Notes: generated by a model not told the origin, from the letters alone. A stretch of 64,000 nucleotides of DNA from Ruminococcus sp. (GCA_021205185.1 JAJPYB010000006.1:62001-126000), one strand, 5' to 3'; counted from the first letter of the stretch, positions 34,101 to 42,251 are shown. Numbers and translations: made by a program.

Positions 34101-34468
34101 GTATAATACGACATTGTAGCTAAGAAATTACTTCCCATTCCGCTTCTCCAAGTATAAAGAAGCGAGCTTCCGCTTTGAAGCTTGTCCTGCATTTCCTGCA
34201 GGAATGGGAAATACTGGTGCCAGCAGTCTATAACCAAAATCTGCTTATCGCCGTCTGACGAAAAGCCTACTATTCCCTGCGCCGCAAAAGCCAGAGCCAT
34301 CATAACAAACGGAATTACAAACGACAGCACCACAAAAAAGTAGTTGCCTGCTATTCTAACTCCCTTTTTGTTCAGGATGTCCCTCGCCTTTTTTGGCATT
34401 TTTAAATCTGCTTCGCCCTCTGCATGGCGTTTAAAAAAGCCGTTGCTTTTATTTTTAACGTTTTCCAA
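31145..34468 (-). CDS. YfhO-family membrane protein 2, long form
   Basis: A 1107-residue polytopic protein, paralogous in plan to the 954-residue YfhO at the other end of the operon. Shared features are the ILVIDCWHQYFPFLQEMQDK loop, the TASPLNFLTIFLP segment, a large extracellular region and a beta-rich end (TSIPYEEGWSVYVDGEEQ; the shorter protein has TTIPYEEGWNIEVDGEK). It has an extra Glu/Lys-rich cytosolic tail of about 65 residues (EEKKLQAEEEKKLQEEAKRNEK). The first start is TTG 34466-34468 behind GAGG at short spacing, so the exact N-terminus is uncertain. It would act on the outer face as a glycosyltransferase using the sugar lipid made by the GT2 enzyme. Confidence 0.86.
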   Translation of the reverse strand: MENVKNKSNGFFKRHAEGEADLKMPKKARDILNKKGVRIAGNYFFVVLSFVIPFVMMALAFAAQGIVGFSSDGDKQILVIDCWHQYFPFLQEMQDKLQSGSSLLYTWRSGMGSNFLATMSYYTASPLNFLTIFLPSEHLREFLALFVCIKIGCAGMFMSIFLRGVFKRNDFTIVLFAIPYALSAYFMGYYWNVMWLDTVALAPLVFLGTFSLVREGRYKMYVISLAVAFFSNFYIGFFVCVFVIFVFIASNIILRPGFKMFFKRFGQIALFTVIALGMTAILVLPAYIALQHAYSANSTFPTTYKLYDTFSNVISNTLAFQTPSHKEGLPNLYCGFLSIVVLGATILCNKISIREKIVDAVIIGFLILSVNFNVLDYIWNGFHFTNMIPFRFSFLFAFAVLAIAYRAFTQLDRAHWVMVLGSAAILAVVLIIAKQADVDDETFNKNLILGICYMACILLIAFRFINTKAAAFIMIFPLMFELNANVTAGTTAVGTSTYSTYYSSGEGVEELLDEYESGDDDFYRIEMSKSYTINDPTLYQYRGISMFSSMINCDTSQYLHNLGILASQAGNRYYYAATTPFTNAVLNLKYTICKSGTLLDTQYNTLVDSADGVTIYENNAYLPLGFMCNDDIADMDVTSTIPFYYQNQLFKAMTGSENSIFYYVPMTGTDGCINCEVTSEEENTGFHTFAPTSGSTGVSLISEDIILNDSDKEVDGVAAGTIFELSPEEIGDASGKSIQVTFEYMDDKATWADGANIEYYSQNNTTSRRTITNFEFEEGKSVQFTIDITDDILNSGLVIEGFGVKLTNVALVSDTEATSDSSTISLQYTVTQDGEYYGSFKFNEIDSITITSTNPDNASQTLTLKSTMPYACQIGYLYAGDTVTITGTTDGKLVSQSTFMSCVYRLDSDIFDAGIETLRSNGTLDVESVSDTEITGTITANIDGIMYTSIPYEEGWSVYVDGEEQEAVPVCNNTSTNDDGEKEQSGSMLGIELEKGTHTIELKYSPQGFVPGVIISIICLAAFIAIIFLNRKRMKNKKVVYDMVLTPEEKKLQAEEEKKLQEEAKRNEKLARKQLKKKLKAQKLGLKTDEFDFSDKIVSNKNSKDEQ

Positions 34469-34515
34469 AACCTCATCGCCCTTCGCTAAATCAATCTATA
34501 GTAATACATAATAGC

Positions 34516-34544
34516 ATTTTACCACAAAAGTTCAAAAAAGTAAA
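34516..34544 (-). promoter_or_regulatory. Promoter of the YfhO glycosylation operon
   Basis: Minus strand TTTACT (34539-34544), 17-base spacer, TAAAAT (34516-34521). A second overlapping fit (TTGAAC, 16 bases, TATTAT) lies a few bases downstream. Confidence 0.55.
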
Positions 34545-34562
34545 GGAAAACCGCTTAAAGAC

Positions 34563-34585
34563 AAAAAGCTCCCTCCACGAGGGAG
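34563..34585 (-). terminator. Terminator of the calcium-type P-ATPase gene
   Basis: CTCCCTC/GAGGGAG stem with a three-base loop (34569-34585) and a CTTTTTG tail on the minus strand, 17 bases after the stop. Confidence 0.8.
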
Positions 34586-34601
34586 GGAGGGAATATATTT
34601 T

Positions 34602-37232
34602 TTACTTCACCTTATCCACCACGGCGAAGATAAAAACAGGCGCTACAGAAAAAATTATGCTTATTACAATTTGCGTAGCATTTAAAGAACAGGTGCTGAA
34701 CACACCCATTAAAAACGGAACGGTTATGCACATTATAAGCGCTAAGAACGAAACAACTGCTGAAAAAATCAAAAACGGATTGTCCAAAAGCTTTAATCTG
34801 AATACCGACCTCGTTTCCGACTTGCATTCAAACGAATGTACAAGCTGCGACAGTACAAGCGTAAAGAGAGCGGCTGTTCTGGCTATATCTACGCTTGCTG
34901 AAAGCCTCAGAACGGACGTAAACGCTCCTAAGGTACAAAGTCCGATAAACAAACCCCTGAATATTATTTTGCTTAGGAGTCCGTCCGAGAAAAAATTCTT
35001 TTCGTTTCTGGGCTTTAGCTTCATAACCTCATCGTCTGTAGGCTCGAGTCCTAAAGCGATTGCAGGCAAGCCGTCTGTAACTAAGTTTACGAGCAGTATT
35101 TGCGTTGGAAGAAGCACAGGCGGCAGACCTATTAAAATTCCGAAAAGCATAGTTACAATCTCGCCGATGTTGCAGGAAATCAAGTAGCGTACAAATTTCC
35201 TGATGTTTAAGTATATTCCTCTGCCCTCCTTAACAGCGTCGACTATCGTTGTAAAATTGTCGTCAAGAAGTATAAGGTCAGCCGCTTCCTTTGTTACGTC
35301 GGTTCCGTTTTCGCCCATAGCAATTCCAATAGTCGCTTCCTTCACAGCGGGCGCATCGTTTACGCCGTCGCCTGTCATTGCAACGCACTCTCCCAAGCTC
35401 TTCAGAGCTTTTACAATTCTAAGCTTATGCTCGGGAGTAACACGAGCAAAAACGGTCTTTTGAGCTAAAGTTGCGGCTAGCTCTTCATCACTCAGCTTGT
35501 CGATTTCATCTCCTGTTATAGCGTCGCTCTCGTCCTTTAAAATTCCAGCCTTTCTTGCGACCTCGCAGGCTGTAAGCTTGTGGTCGCCCGTGAGCATTAA
35601 AACCTTGATTCCGCCCCGCTTGCAAAGCGAAACCGCAGACGTAATGTTTTCTCTTAAATTGTCAATCATTCCTACCATACCAAGAAATACTATCTCTTTG
35701 CCCTGCGCCCTTGAAAAGCCTAAAACTCTGAGTCCGGAGGCTGCCATTTCTTCGCTTTTTGAAAGGATTTCCTTTTTCATTTTTAAGCTAAGCGGCGTGG
35801 AACCGTTTTTGCCGTAAACGCTTGTGCAAAGCGACAAAACAATTTCTACCGAGCCTTTTGTGAAGGCGAACTGCCCTTCGTCGTTTTGAACGAACACAGT
35901 CATCATTCTACTGCTTGCGTCAAAGGGAATTTCATTTATGCGCTTGTAGTCAAGCTGTTCCTTATAAACTCCGGCCTTTGCCGCCATTATCAAAAGTGCT
36001 GACTCTGCGCTATCGCCGCTTACATTCCACATCATTGTACTTTTATCTCGGTTTCTCTCCTTAGAAGCTGTCGCTCGCACAATAGACGCATTGTTACACA
36101 TTGCGGCGCAGTCTAAAAGAGATGCTAAGTCCGGCGATTTTTCAAGCCTTATCCTTTTGCCGTCCTTTGTTATTTCGCCCGCCTGGGAATAGCCGCTGCC
36201 CGTTACCTTATAGTCGCTCGTGGGAGTTGAAATTTCAGTAACAGTCATTTTATTCTCAGTAAGCGTTCCTGTTTTATCAGTACAAATAACTGTCGCTGAA
36301 CCTAACGTTTCGACCGAGTGAAGCTTATTGACAATCGCTCCCTTTTTAAGTATTCTTCTGACTGCAAGCGCCAAAGCGATAGTAACGGTTGCGGGAAGTC
36401 CTTCAGGAATAGCGGCGATCGCTACGGTAAGACCGGTCATCAGCATAGCGAACGGATCCTCTCCTCTGATAATTCCTGCGGCGGCGACCAGAACACAGGC
36501 TATTAAACAAATGATTGCAAGCACCTTTCCTAAGCTCTGAAGCCGCTTTTGAAGGGGAGTTTTCTCCTCCTCTATGCTTTCAATCATTTTGCTAAGCTTA
36601 CCTGTTTGCGTTTGCTTTCCTATTGCTGTAGTTTTGCAAACGGCGTTACCTCTCGTTACGACACAGCCCATATATACCATATAGTTAAGATTCAATCTAT
36701 CTGTGTTTTGCTCGCCTTCATATTCGCTTTTAAGGACAGACATCGATTCGCCTGTTAAAATCGACTCGTCGCAAAAGAGAGAATTTGCCGACAATATAAC
36801 AGCGTCGACAGGAATTTTATCCCCCTCCTCAATTACAAAAACGTCCTCCTTCACGACCTCACTTGCGTCAATTGTTTTTAAAACTCCGTCACGGAAAACT
36901 CTCGCTTTAGGCGCAGTCATTTTACTGAGCGCCGCAAGCGTTCGCTCGGTTCTAAACTCCTGAATAAAGCCTAAAACAGCGTCAAGCAGCACTATAATTA
37001 TAATTGTAAGCGCATCGTAAACCTCGCCTAAAACTATGGCGATAAGAGTAGCGCCGAGCAAAATCAGAACCAGCACGTCCTTGAACTGATTTGAAAAAAT
37101 CTTTAGCGCTAAATTTTTTCTCTTTGACGCTATGACATTTTTGCCCTCCTTTTGTCTGACCTTAGCTTCCTCTTCGGAAAGTCCTATATAATCGCTGCCG
37201 CTGTCGGCTTGCTTATTTAAAATTTCGAGCAT
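34602..37232 (-). CDS. P2A-type calcium-translocating ATPase
   Basis: An 876-residue cation pump. In order: N-terminal segment; helices M1-M2 (about 52-90); actuator domain with TGES at 160-163; M4 with AAIPEGLPATV (276-282), the ion-binding kink of calcium pumps; phosphorylation motif DKTGTLT (Asp319); TGDH, GDGVNDAPA; and six C-terminal helices. These are the SERCA/PMR1-like signatures of Firmicute Ca2+ (or Mn2+) exporters such as YloB. It uses ATP to remove calcium from the cytosol. ATG 37230-37232 follows CGGAGG; an upstream in-frame ATG lacks one. It lies between acetate kinase and the YfhO operon, with terminators on both sides. Confidence 0.92.
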   Translation of the reverse strand: MLEILNKQADSGSDYIGLSEEEAKVRQKEGKNVIASKRKNLALKIFSNQFKDVLVLILLGATLIAIVLGEVYDALTIIIIVLLDAVLGFIQEFRTERTLAALSKMTAPKARVFRDGVLKTIDASEVVKEDVFVIEEGDKIPVDAVILSANSLFCDESILTGESMSVLKSEYEGEQNTDRLNLNYMVYMGCVVTRGNAVCKTTAIGKQTQTGKLSKMIESIEEEKTPLQKRLQSLGKVLAIICLIACVLVAAAGIIRGEDPFAMLMTGLTVAIAAIPEGLPATVTIALALAVRRILKKGAIVNKLHSVETLGSATVICTDKTGTLTENKMTVTEISTPTSDYKVTGSGYSQAGEITKDGKRIRLEKSPDLASLLDCAAMCNNASIVRATASKERNRDKSTMMWNVSGDSAESALLIMAAKAGVYKEQLDYKRINEIPFDASSRMMTVFVQNDEGQFAFTKGSVEIVLSLCTSVYGKNGSTPLSLKMKKEILSKSEEMAASGLRVLGFSRAQGKEIVFLGMVGMIDNLRENITSAVSLCKRGGIKVLMLTGDHKLTACEVARKAGILKDESDAITGDEIDKLSDEELAATLAQKTVFARVTPEHKLRIVKALKSLGECVAMTGDGVNDAPAVKEATIGIAMGENGTDVTKEAADLILLDDNFTTIVDAVKEGRGIYLNIRKFVRYLISCNIGEIVTMLFGILIGLPPVLLPTQILLVNLVTDGLPAIALGLEPTDDEVMKLKPRNEKNFFSDGLLSKIIFRGLFIGLCTLGAFTSVLRLSASVDIARTAALFTLVLSQLVHSFECKSETRSVFRLKLLDNPFLIFSAVVSFLALIMCITVPFLMGVFSTCSLNATQIVISIIFSVAPVFIFAVVDKVK

Positions 37233-37310
37233 AGTTTTTGTCCTCCGTTTTGTTGCTTTGTCCTTTAATGAATATTCAAAAACGGCGGCTTGTATTCTGA
37301 ATTGAAGGCA

Positions 37311-37339
37311 AAAAAGGGACGAAGCCGCAGCCTCGTCCC
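37311..37339 (-). terminator. ackA terminator
   Basis: GGGACGA/TCGTCCC stem (37316-37322, 37333-37339) and T tract on the minus strand, 21 bases after the ackA stop. Confidence 0.85.
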
Positions 37340-37360
37340 TTGTATGTATTTGCATTTTCC

Positions 37361-38560
37361 TTAGCTTTTGCTGATAAGCTCAAGCGTATCTCTTGCAATA
37401 AGCAGCTCCTCGTTTGTAGGAATTACCCAAACCTCAACGGCAGAATCCTCAGTTGAAATCTTTACAAGCTTACCCTTGCAGTCGTTGACGCTCTCGTCAA
37501 TCTTAATGCCGAAAACGTCCATATCAGCGCAAACGTCAGCTCTGACATCAGGTGCGTTTTCACCAATTCCTCCTGTGAAGATGACAACGTCAAGTCCGTT
37601 CATTACTGCTGCATAAGAGCCGATATACTTCTTGATGTCGTATACAAGCATTTCCTTCGCAAGCTGCGCTCTTTCGTTTCCGTGGTCAGCAGCGTCAGAA
37701 ATATCTCTGTTATCGCTTGAAACGCCTGAGATTCCTAAAAAGCCTGATTTCTTGTTCATATAGTCGCTCATCTCAGCTGCTGTAAAGCCGTGCTTTTCAG
37801 CTACAAACGTAACAGCGGACGGGTCTATAGCTCCTGTTCTTGTTCCCATTAAAAGTCCGTCAAGCGGCGTAAAGCCCATTGATGTATCAACGCTCTTACC
37901 GTCCTTAACAGCGGTTACCGACGAGCCGTTACCCAAGTGGCAGGTTACAATGTTAAGTCCTTCAAGGCTCTTTCCTGTTTCCTTAGCGTATTTTGCAGTT
38001 ACAAAACGGTGACTGGTTCCGTGGAAGCCGTACTTTCTGACTCCGTAATTTTCGTAATCCTCATATGGAAGGCCGTACATAAAAGCCTTCTTCGGCATTG
38101 TCTGATGAAAAGCCGTATCAAAAACCGCTACCTGCGGCGTTGTTTCTGGAATTACCTTTGTGCAGGCTCTGAGCGCAAGCGCATGAGCGTGGTTATGAAC
38201 AGGTGCTAAATCTCTGAGCTCGTCAATCTTATCAATTATTTCCTCAGTAACGATACAAGGCTTGTCAAAAACCTCTGCGCCCTGAACGATTCTATGACCT
38301 ACTGCGGAAATCTCACTCATTGATGAAATAACTGCCGCATCGCCCGTTGTCAAAACCTCAACAAGCTTTTCAAACGCTTCGGTGTGCGTTGGAAAATCAC
38401 AATCAGCAGCATAGCTTCTTCCGTCAAAGGTCTTGTGCGAAATGTGACCGTCTATTCCTATTCTGTCACAGTTTCCCTTTGCAATAACGCTTTCGTCCTC
38501 CATATCAAGAAGCTGATACTTGAGCGATGAGCTTCCTGCATTTACAACCAAAATCTTCAT
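37361..38560 (-). CDS. ackA: Acetate kinase
   Basis: A 399-residue ASKHA-family kinase that converts acetyl phosphate and ADP to acetate and ATP, the main substrate-level ATP step of acetogenic fermentation. Motifs: VVNAGSSSLKYQL at the N-terminus, a GHRIVQGAEVF segment, DTAFHQTMP, GTSHRFV, LGNGSSVTAV and MGFTPLDGLLMGTRTGAIDPS. ATG 38558-38560 follows GGAG at about 11 bases; an in-frame ATG just upstream lies on top of that site. The partner phosphotransacetylase gene is not adjacent. It is divergent from tmcAL. Confidence 0.96.
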   Translation of the reverse strand: MKILVVNAGSSSLKYQLLDMEDESVIAKGNCDRIGIDGHISHKTFDGRSYAADCDFPTHTEAFEKLVEVLTTGDAAVISSMSEISAVGHRIVQGAEVFDKPCIVTEEIIDKIDELRDLAPVHNHAHALALRACTKVIPETTPQVAVFDTAFHQTMPKKAFMYGLPYEDYENYGVRKYGFHGTSHRFVTAKYAKETGKSLEGLNIVTCHLGNGSSVTAVKDGKSVDTSMGFTPLDGLLMGTRTGAIDPSAVTFVAEKHGFTAAEMSDYMNKKSGFLGISGVSSDNRDISDAADHGNERAQLAKEMLVYDIKKYIGSYAAVMNGLDVVIFTGGIGENAPDVRADVCADMDVFGIKIDESVNDCKGKLVKISTEDSAVEVWVIPTNEELLIARDTLELISKS

Positions 38561-38587
38561 TATTGACATACTCCTTTTCAATTTCTC

Positions 38588-38616
38588 TTGACTTTTACTT
38601 TGTATTTTTATATTAT
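38588..38616 (+). promoter_or_regulatory. tmcAL operon promoter
   Basis: TTGACT (38588-38593), 17-base spacer, TATTAT (38611-38616), reading right toward tmcAL, about 90 bases before its start. Confidence 0.75.
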
Positions 38617-38638
38617 ATCATTAGGGGAAAAATTTCAA
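38610..38638 (-). promoter_or_regulatory. Candidate ackA promoter overlapping the tmcAL promoter
   Basis: Minus strand TTGAAA (38633-38638), 17-base spacer, TAATAT (38610-38615). The two -10 boxes share bases, so RNA polymerase could not occupy both at once. Confidence 0.45.
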
Positions 38639-38707
38639 GGGGTTTTCGGAAAAAAATCGAAATTGCAGGTTATTTTGTTGGTTTTTTCAAGCAAGGGAGG
38701 AAGGAAA

Positions 38708-39823
38708 ATGAAAATTGCCGGAATCGTTGCGGAATTTAATCCGTTTCACACAGGGCATAAATATTTGCTTGACAAGACTCGTGAAATGGGATTTTCTCAC
38801 ATTGCAGTTTGCCTTTCCTCCGACCTTACTCAGCGTGGCGATTTATCTGTTTTTGACAAGAGAACAAGAGCTGTCAGCGCTATTCAAAACGGCGCAGATT
38901 TAGTTCTTGAGCTACCTTTTCCGTTTTCTATGTCATGCGCTGAGGTGTATGCAAAAAAATCAGTTGAAATTTTTAAATCAGTCGGTATCGACGCACTCGT
39001 TTTCGGGTGTGAAACGGTTGACAAGCCGCTTCTTTTACAGGCGGCAAAGGAAAGCGTATTATTAAAAGAAAACAGCGAGGTTTTAAGCCTTATAAAAAGC
39101 GGCGAGAGCTATCCTGCTGCAGCTTGCGGCGTTTTAGAGCGTAAAGCCGGCAAGCAAATAGCTCAGATTTTTAAAAGCCCGAACGCTACTCTTGCGATAG
39201 AATATATCAAGGCGCTCGGCGACACGCCCTTTTTCCCGGTTCTAAGAACCTCACCTCACGACAGCGATAAGCTTTGCGAGTTTGCAAGCGCTTCAAAAAT
39301 AAGAGCGGAGCTTCGGCAGGGAAACAGCGAGGTTTTAAAGTATCTTCCCTATAAAGCGCCCGACAACCTTTCTGCTATTACAAAAATCGAGAGGGCGATA
39401 ATTCTTTCGCTTTGCCAGACAGATAAGGATTCTCTGCTTGAAATTTCCGACGTAAATGAGGATTTAGCAAACAGACTTATAAACGCTTCAAAAAAGGCAA
39501 CTACTCTTGACGAGCTTTTAAATCTTTCAAAGACAAAGGCATACACTATGTCGAGAATAAAACGGTGCGTGATGAATACATATTTAGGTGTCAGGAAAGA
39601 GGATTTATCACTTCCCGTTTACATTCGCCCGATTGCCGCCAACGACAGAGGAATTGAAATCCTCTCTCTCTCGCCTGTAAAGGCTGAAGCCTCGCTAAAG
39701 GCAATAGAAAAGACGCACCCTCGACTGACCTACCTTTCTTATCTTGTCGACAGGCTGTATGATATGTGCCTTGAAAAGCCATGCGGCTCAAACGAATATA
39801 CAAAACCGTTTATTAAACTATGA
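38708..39823 (+). CDS. tmcAL: tRNA(Met) cytidine acetate ligase
   Basis: A 371-residue nucleotidyltransferase-fold protein. The N-terminus KIAGIVAEFNPFHTGHKYLL carries the HxGH motif that activates acetate with ATP. TmcAL (formerly YlbM, nucleotidyltransferase) makes N4-acetylcytidine at the wobble base of elongator tRNA-Met using acetate directly. The C-terminal half (residues 200-370) is the tRNA-binding region and includes SRIKRCVMNTYLGV. The frame opens earlier, but ATG 38708 follows GGGAGGAAGGAAA. It heads a rightward operon and lies divergent to acetate kinase. Confidence 0.92.
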   Translation: MKIAGIVAEFNPFHTGHKYLLDKTREMGFSHIAVCLSSDLTQRGDLSVFDKRTRAVSAIQNGADLVLELPFPFSMSCAEVYAKKSVEIFKSVGIDALVFGCETVDKPLLLQAAKESVLLKENSEVLSLIKSGESYPAAACGVLERKAGKQIAQIFKSPNATLAIEYIKALGDTPFFPVLRTSPHDSDKLCEFASASKIRAELRQGNSEVLKYLPYKAPDNLSAITKIERAIILSLCQTDKDSLLEISDVNEDLANRLINASKKATTLDELLNLSKTKAYTMSRIKRCVMNTYLGVRKEDLSLPVYIRPIAANDRGIEILSLSPVKAEASLKAIEKTHPRLTYLSYLVDRLYDMCLEKPCGSNEYTKPFIKL

Positions 39824-39830
39824 GGAGATT

Positions 39831-40406
39831 ATGAGTGATTTAACGCTTAACTGCCTGAGTATTTCGCAGGCAAAGGAAATATACAAAAAGCATATGAAGA
39901 GCGACTTTCCAAGAAATGAGCTAAAACCGTTTTCAATGATTAAGGCTCATACCGAGCGAGGCGTTTATCTGCCGCTTGGAATTTACGAGAATGACGCTCT
40001 TGCAGGCTATGCGTATTGTCTTTTAGACAAGGAATCATCAAGCGTTCTGCTTGATTACTTTGCGATATTAAAGCCGCTTCGTGGAAAAGGAATCGGTTCT
40101 AAGGCTCTTAAAAGCGTTTGCAATTATTTTACCGATGAGCTTGGCTTCAGGGCGCTTGTTTTGGAAAGCGAAAGTGAAGACTTTGCAAAAAACGACAAGG
40201 ACAAGGCTACAAGGCTTAAAAGAATGGCTTTTTACCAAAGAAACGGTATGTTTCTTCAAAGCTTTTCCACCGACCTTTTCGGCGTACATTACAAGATTTT
40301 TTCCTACCCTGAGGTTGACGCAAGAGAGTTAATACTTTCAATTTATCAAAAAATACTTCCCACCAAGCTTTTAAAAAGCAGGCTTAAAATCATTGAGGAG
40401 GAATAG
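39831..40406 (+). CDS. GNAT-family N-acetyltransferase
   Basis: A 191-residue acetyltransferase. The acetyl-CoA pyrophosphate loop is LKPLRGKGIGSKAL near residues 80-93 (R-x-x-G-x-G), preceded by the beta-strand VLLDYFAI. The segment RMAFYQRNGM forms the late beta-alpha unit where the acceptor binds. The acceptor (amine, antibiotic, protein or tRNA) cannot be read. It begins eight bases after the tmcAL stop behind GAGGAG and ends three bases before the HisA-like gene, so it belongs to this operon. Confidence 0.82.
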   Translation: MSDLTLNCLSISQAKEIYKKHMKSDFPRNELKPFSMIKAHTERGVYLPLGIYENDALAGYAYCLLDKESSSVLLDYFAILKPLRGKGIGSKALKSVCNYFTDELGFRALVLESESEDFAKNDKDKATRLKRMAFYQRNGMFLQSFSTDLFGVHYKIFSYPEVDARELILSIYQKILPTKLLKSRLKIIEEE

Positions 40407-40409
40407 AAT

Positions 40410-41174
40410 ATGAAATTTCGTCCTTGTATAGACATTCACAATGGCAAGGTAAAGCAAATTGTCGGCGGGACGCTTAATGACAGCGGCGCCAAAGAAAATT
40501 TTATAAGCGAAAAGGGCGCTGAATATTTTGCTTCTCTTTATAAAAGCCGCTCGCTTTACGGCGGTCATATAATACTTTTAAACAAACGCGGAACTGACGA
40601 ATATGAAGCGGATAAGCTTGAGGCTGCGGCGGCGCTTTCAGCCTTTAGAGGCGGTCTTCAGATTGGCGGCAGCATTACAAGCACCAACGCTAAAGAGTTC
40701 TTGTCGCTCGGCGCTTCGCACGTTATAGTTACAAGCTTTGCGTTCGAGGGCGGCGATATAAACATAAAAAACCTCGAAGCCTTAAAAAGCGAGGTCGGAA
40801 AAGAGCATATAGTTTTGGACCTTTCCTGTCGAAGGAGGGATAATGATTATTATATAGCTTGCGACCGCTGGCAAAAGCTCACACAGGTTAAGCTTGATAA
40901 AAAATCCGTTTTGGAGCTTAGCGCATATTGCGACGAGCTTTTGGTTCACGCAGTAGACGCTGAGGGCAAGCAACAAGGAATTGAAAACGGAGTTTTGGAA
41001 ATTCTCTCAAATGTAAATATTCCAGCAACTTATGCGGGCGGAATTTCATCATTTGAGGACATTGAGACAATTTCTTCTGTCGGCAAGGGTAAGGTTGACT
41101 TTACTATCGGCTCTGCTCTCGATTTATTTGGCGGAAGGATTCCGTTTGAAGAGGTATCAAAATACAACCATTGA
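40410..41174 (+). CDS. HisA isomerase of the eukaryotic (HIS6) type
   Basis: A 254-residue TIM-barrel protein that resembles yeast HIS6 more than bacterial HisA. Diagnostic stretches are CIDIHNGKVKQIVGGTL, IVLDLSCRRRDNDYYIACDRWQKLT, LLVHAVDAEGKQQGIE, TYAGGISSFEDI and KVDFTIGSALDLFGG; yeast HIS6 has near-equivalent phrases at each place. It converts ProFAR to PRFAR in histidine synthesis. Asp residues in CIDIHNG and VLDLSCR are the expected catalytic acids. No other histidine gene is present; neighbours are a GNAT enzyme and a lipid kinase. Start ATG follows GAGGAGGAATAGAAT. The reaction call is strong; why it stands alone is unknown. Confidence 0.88.
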   Translation: MKFRPCIDIHNGKVKQIVGGTLNDSGAKENFISEKGAEYFASLYKSRSLYGGHIILLNKRGTDEYEADKLEAAAALSAFRGGLQIGGSITSTNAKEFLSLGASHVIVTSFAFEGGDINIKNLEALKSEVGKEHIVLDLSCRRRDNDYYIACDRWQKLTQVKLDKKSVLELSAYCDELLVHAVDAEGKQQGIENGVLEILSNVNIPATYAGGISSFEDIETISSVGKGKVDFTIGSALDLFGGRIPFEEVSKYNH

Positions 41175-41197
41175 TTTTAAAGTGATAAGGAGCTTAT

Positions 41198-42205
41198 ATG
41201 AAAAAATTATTGTTTGTGTTTAACCCTAACGCAGGTAAAGGCTTGTTAAAGAAAAACCTCTGCGAGATTATTGACACATTTACCAAAAACGGATATATTG
41301 TAACGGCGTATCCCACTCAGGCTAAAGGAGACGGCTCACAAAAAATTTCTCTGCTTGCCGCCGATTATGACGTTCTTGTCTGCTCTGGCGGCGACGGAAC
41401 GCTTTCAGAAACAATATCCGCACTTTTAGAAATGGACGAAGCTAATCGACCGATTCTCGGCTATATACCGTCAGGCTCGACAAACGACTTTGCAAATTCA
41501 CTTGATATTCCTAAAAAGTTTATCGAAGCGGCGCAAAGCGCAACCGAAGGAGTGCCGTTTCAGATTGACGTCGGAACGCTCGGCGAGAATTATTTTTGCT
41601 ATGTTGCGGCATTCGGTGCTTTTGTCGACGTTACATATCAAACCGATCAGGCGCTTAAAAACAGGCTCGGTCACGCAGCTTATATAATCGAAGGCGCTAA
41701 AAGCCTTGGCAGAATAAAAAGCCACCACCTGAAAGTTGAAATAAACGACGAGCAACCCTTTGAGGACGACTATATTTTAGGAATGGTTACAAATTCCGTT
41801 TCTGTCGGCGGAATTGTAAGGCTTGACAGACTGAGCAAGAACGAGGTAGTATACGACGACGGAAAGTTTGAGGTTTTGCTTGTAAAGTCTACCGACAATA
41901 TTTTTGAAATGGCGGAGCTTTTAAGCAACTTCTTTAACACAAATATGCTAAACATTTCCGCACTTAATGAAAAGTATTTTCAAACCTTTAAAGCAAATCA
42001 CGTTAAAATAACCTCAGACGAGCCTATCACCTGGACTATCGACGGCGAGAACGGCGGAAATTATACTGTTGCTGATATTGTAAATCACCCCCGAGCTATA
42101 AAAATCACTATCGGAAAATCGTCGCCGACGCCATACTCTCTCATTTCAAGCAGCGATGAAAGTCCTGAAAAGGACAGCTTTGAAAACGGCAAAAAAGATA
42201 TGTAA
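41198..42205 (+). CDS. Diacylglycerol kinase catalytic-domain lipid kinase (YegS/DgkB-like)
   Basis: A 335-residue member of the DAGK_cat family. The N-terminal FVFNPNAGKGLLKKNL, nucleotide loop VCSGGDGTLSETISALL (near 65-80) and YIPSGSTNDFANSL (near 90-103) are classical. The C-terminal beta-sandwich contains WTIDGENGG. Such soluble kinases phosphorylate diacylglycerol (DgkB) or related lipids, recycling the diacylglycerol left by lipoteichoic acid synthesis. That may link it to surface-polymer work, but the substrate is inferred. The start follows AAGGAG. Confidence 0.88.
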   Translation: MKKLLFVFNPNAGKGLLKKNLCEIIDTFTKNGYIVTAYPTQAKGDGSQKISLLAADYDVLVCSGGDGTLSETISALLEMDEANRPILGYIPSGSTNDFANSLDIPKKFIEAAQSATEGVPFQIDVGTLGENYFCYVAAFGAFVDVTYQTDQALKNRLGHAAYIIEGAKSLGRIKSHHLKVEINDEQPFEDDYILGMVTNSVSVGGIVRLDRLSKNEVVYDDGKFEVLLVKSTDNIFEMAELLSNFFNTNMLNISALNEKYFQTFKANHVKITSDEPITWTIDGENGGNYTVADIVNHPRAIKITIGKSSPTPYSLISSSDESPEKDSFENGKKDM

Positions 42206-42222
42206 AAATTGCAAACCCCCCC

Positions 42223-42251
42223 TTGTAAAAGGTAATCGGTTATGTTAAAAT
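42223..42251 (+). promoter_or_regulatory. Cellobiose phosphorylase promoter
   Basis: TTGTAA (42223-42228), 17-base spacer, TAAAAT (42246-42251), with a leader of about 55 bases before the GGAG and ATG at 42315. Confidence 0.6.

Noticed and set aside
35203-35463. Long plus-strand frames opposite the calcium-type ATPase gene
   Set aside because: Antisense frames of this size are expected from the codon bias of the real gene; no start signals.
37233-37310. Promoter for the calcium-type ATPase gene
   Set aside because: No -35/-10 pair with acceptable spacing could be found between the ackA terminator and the gene.
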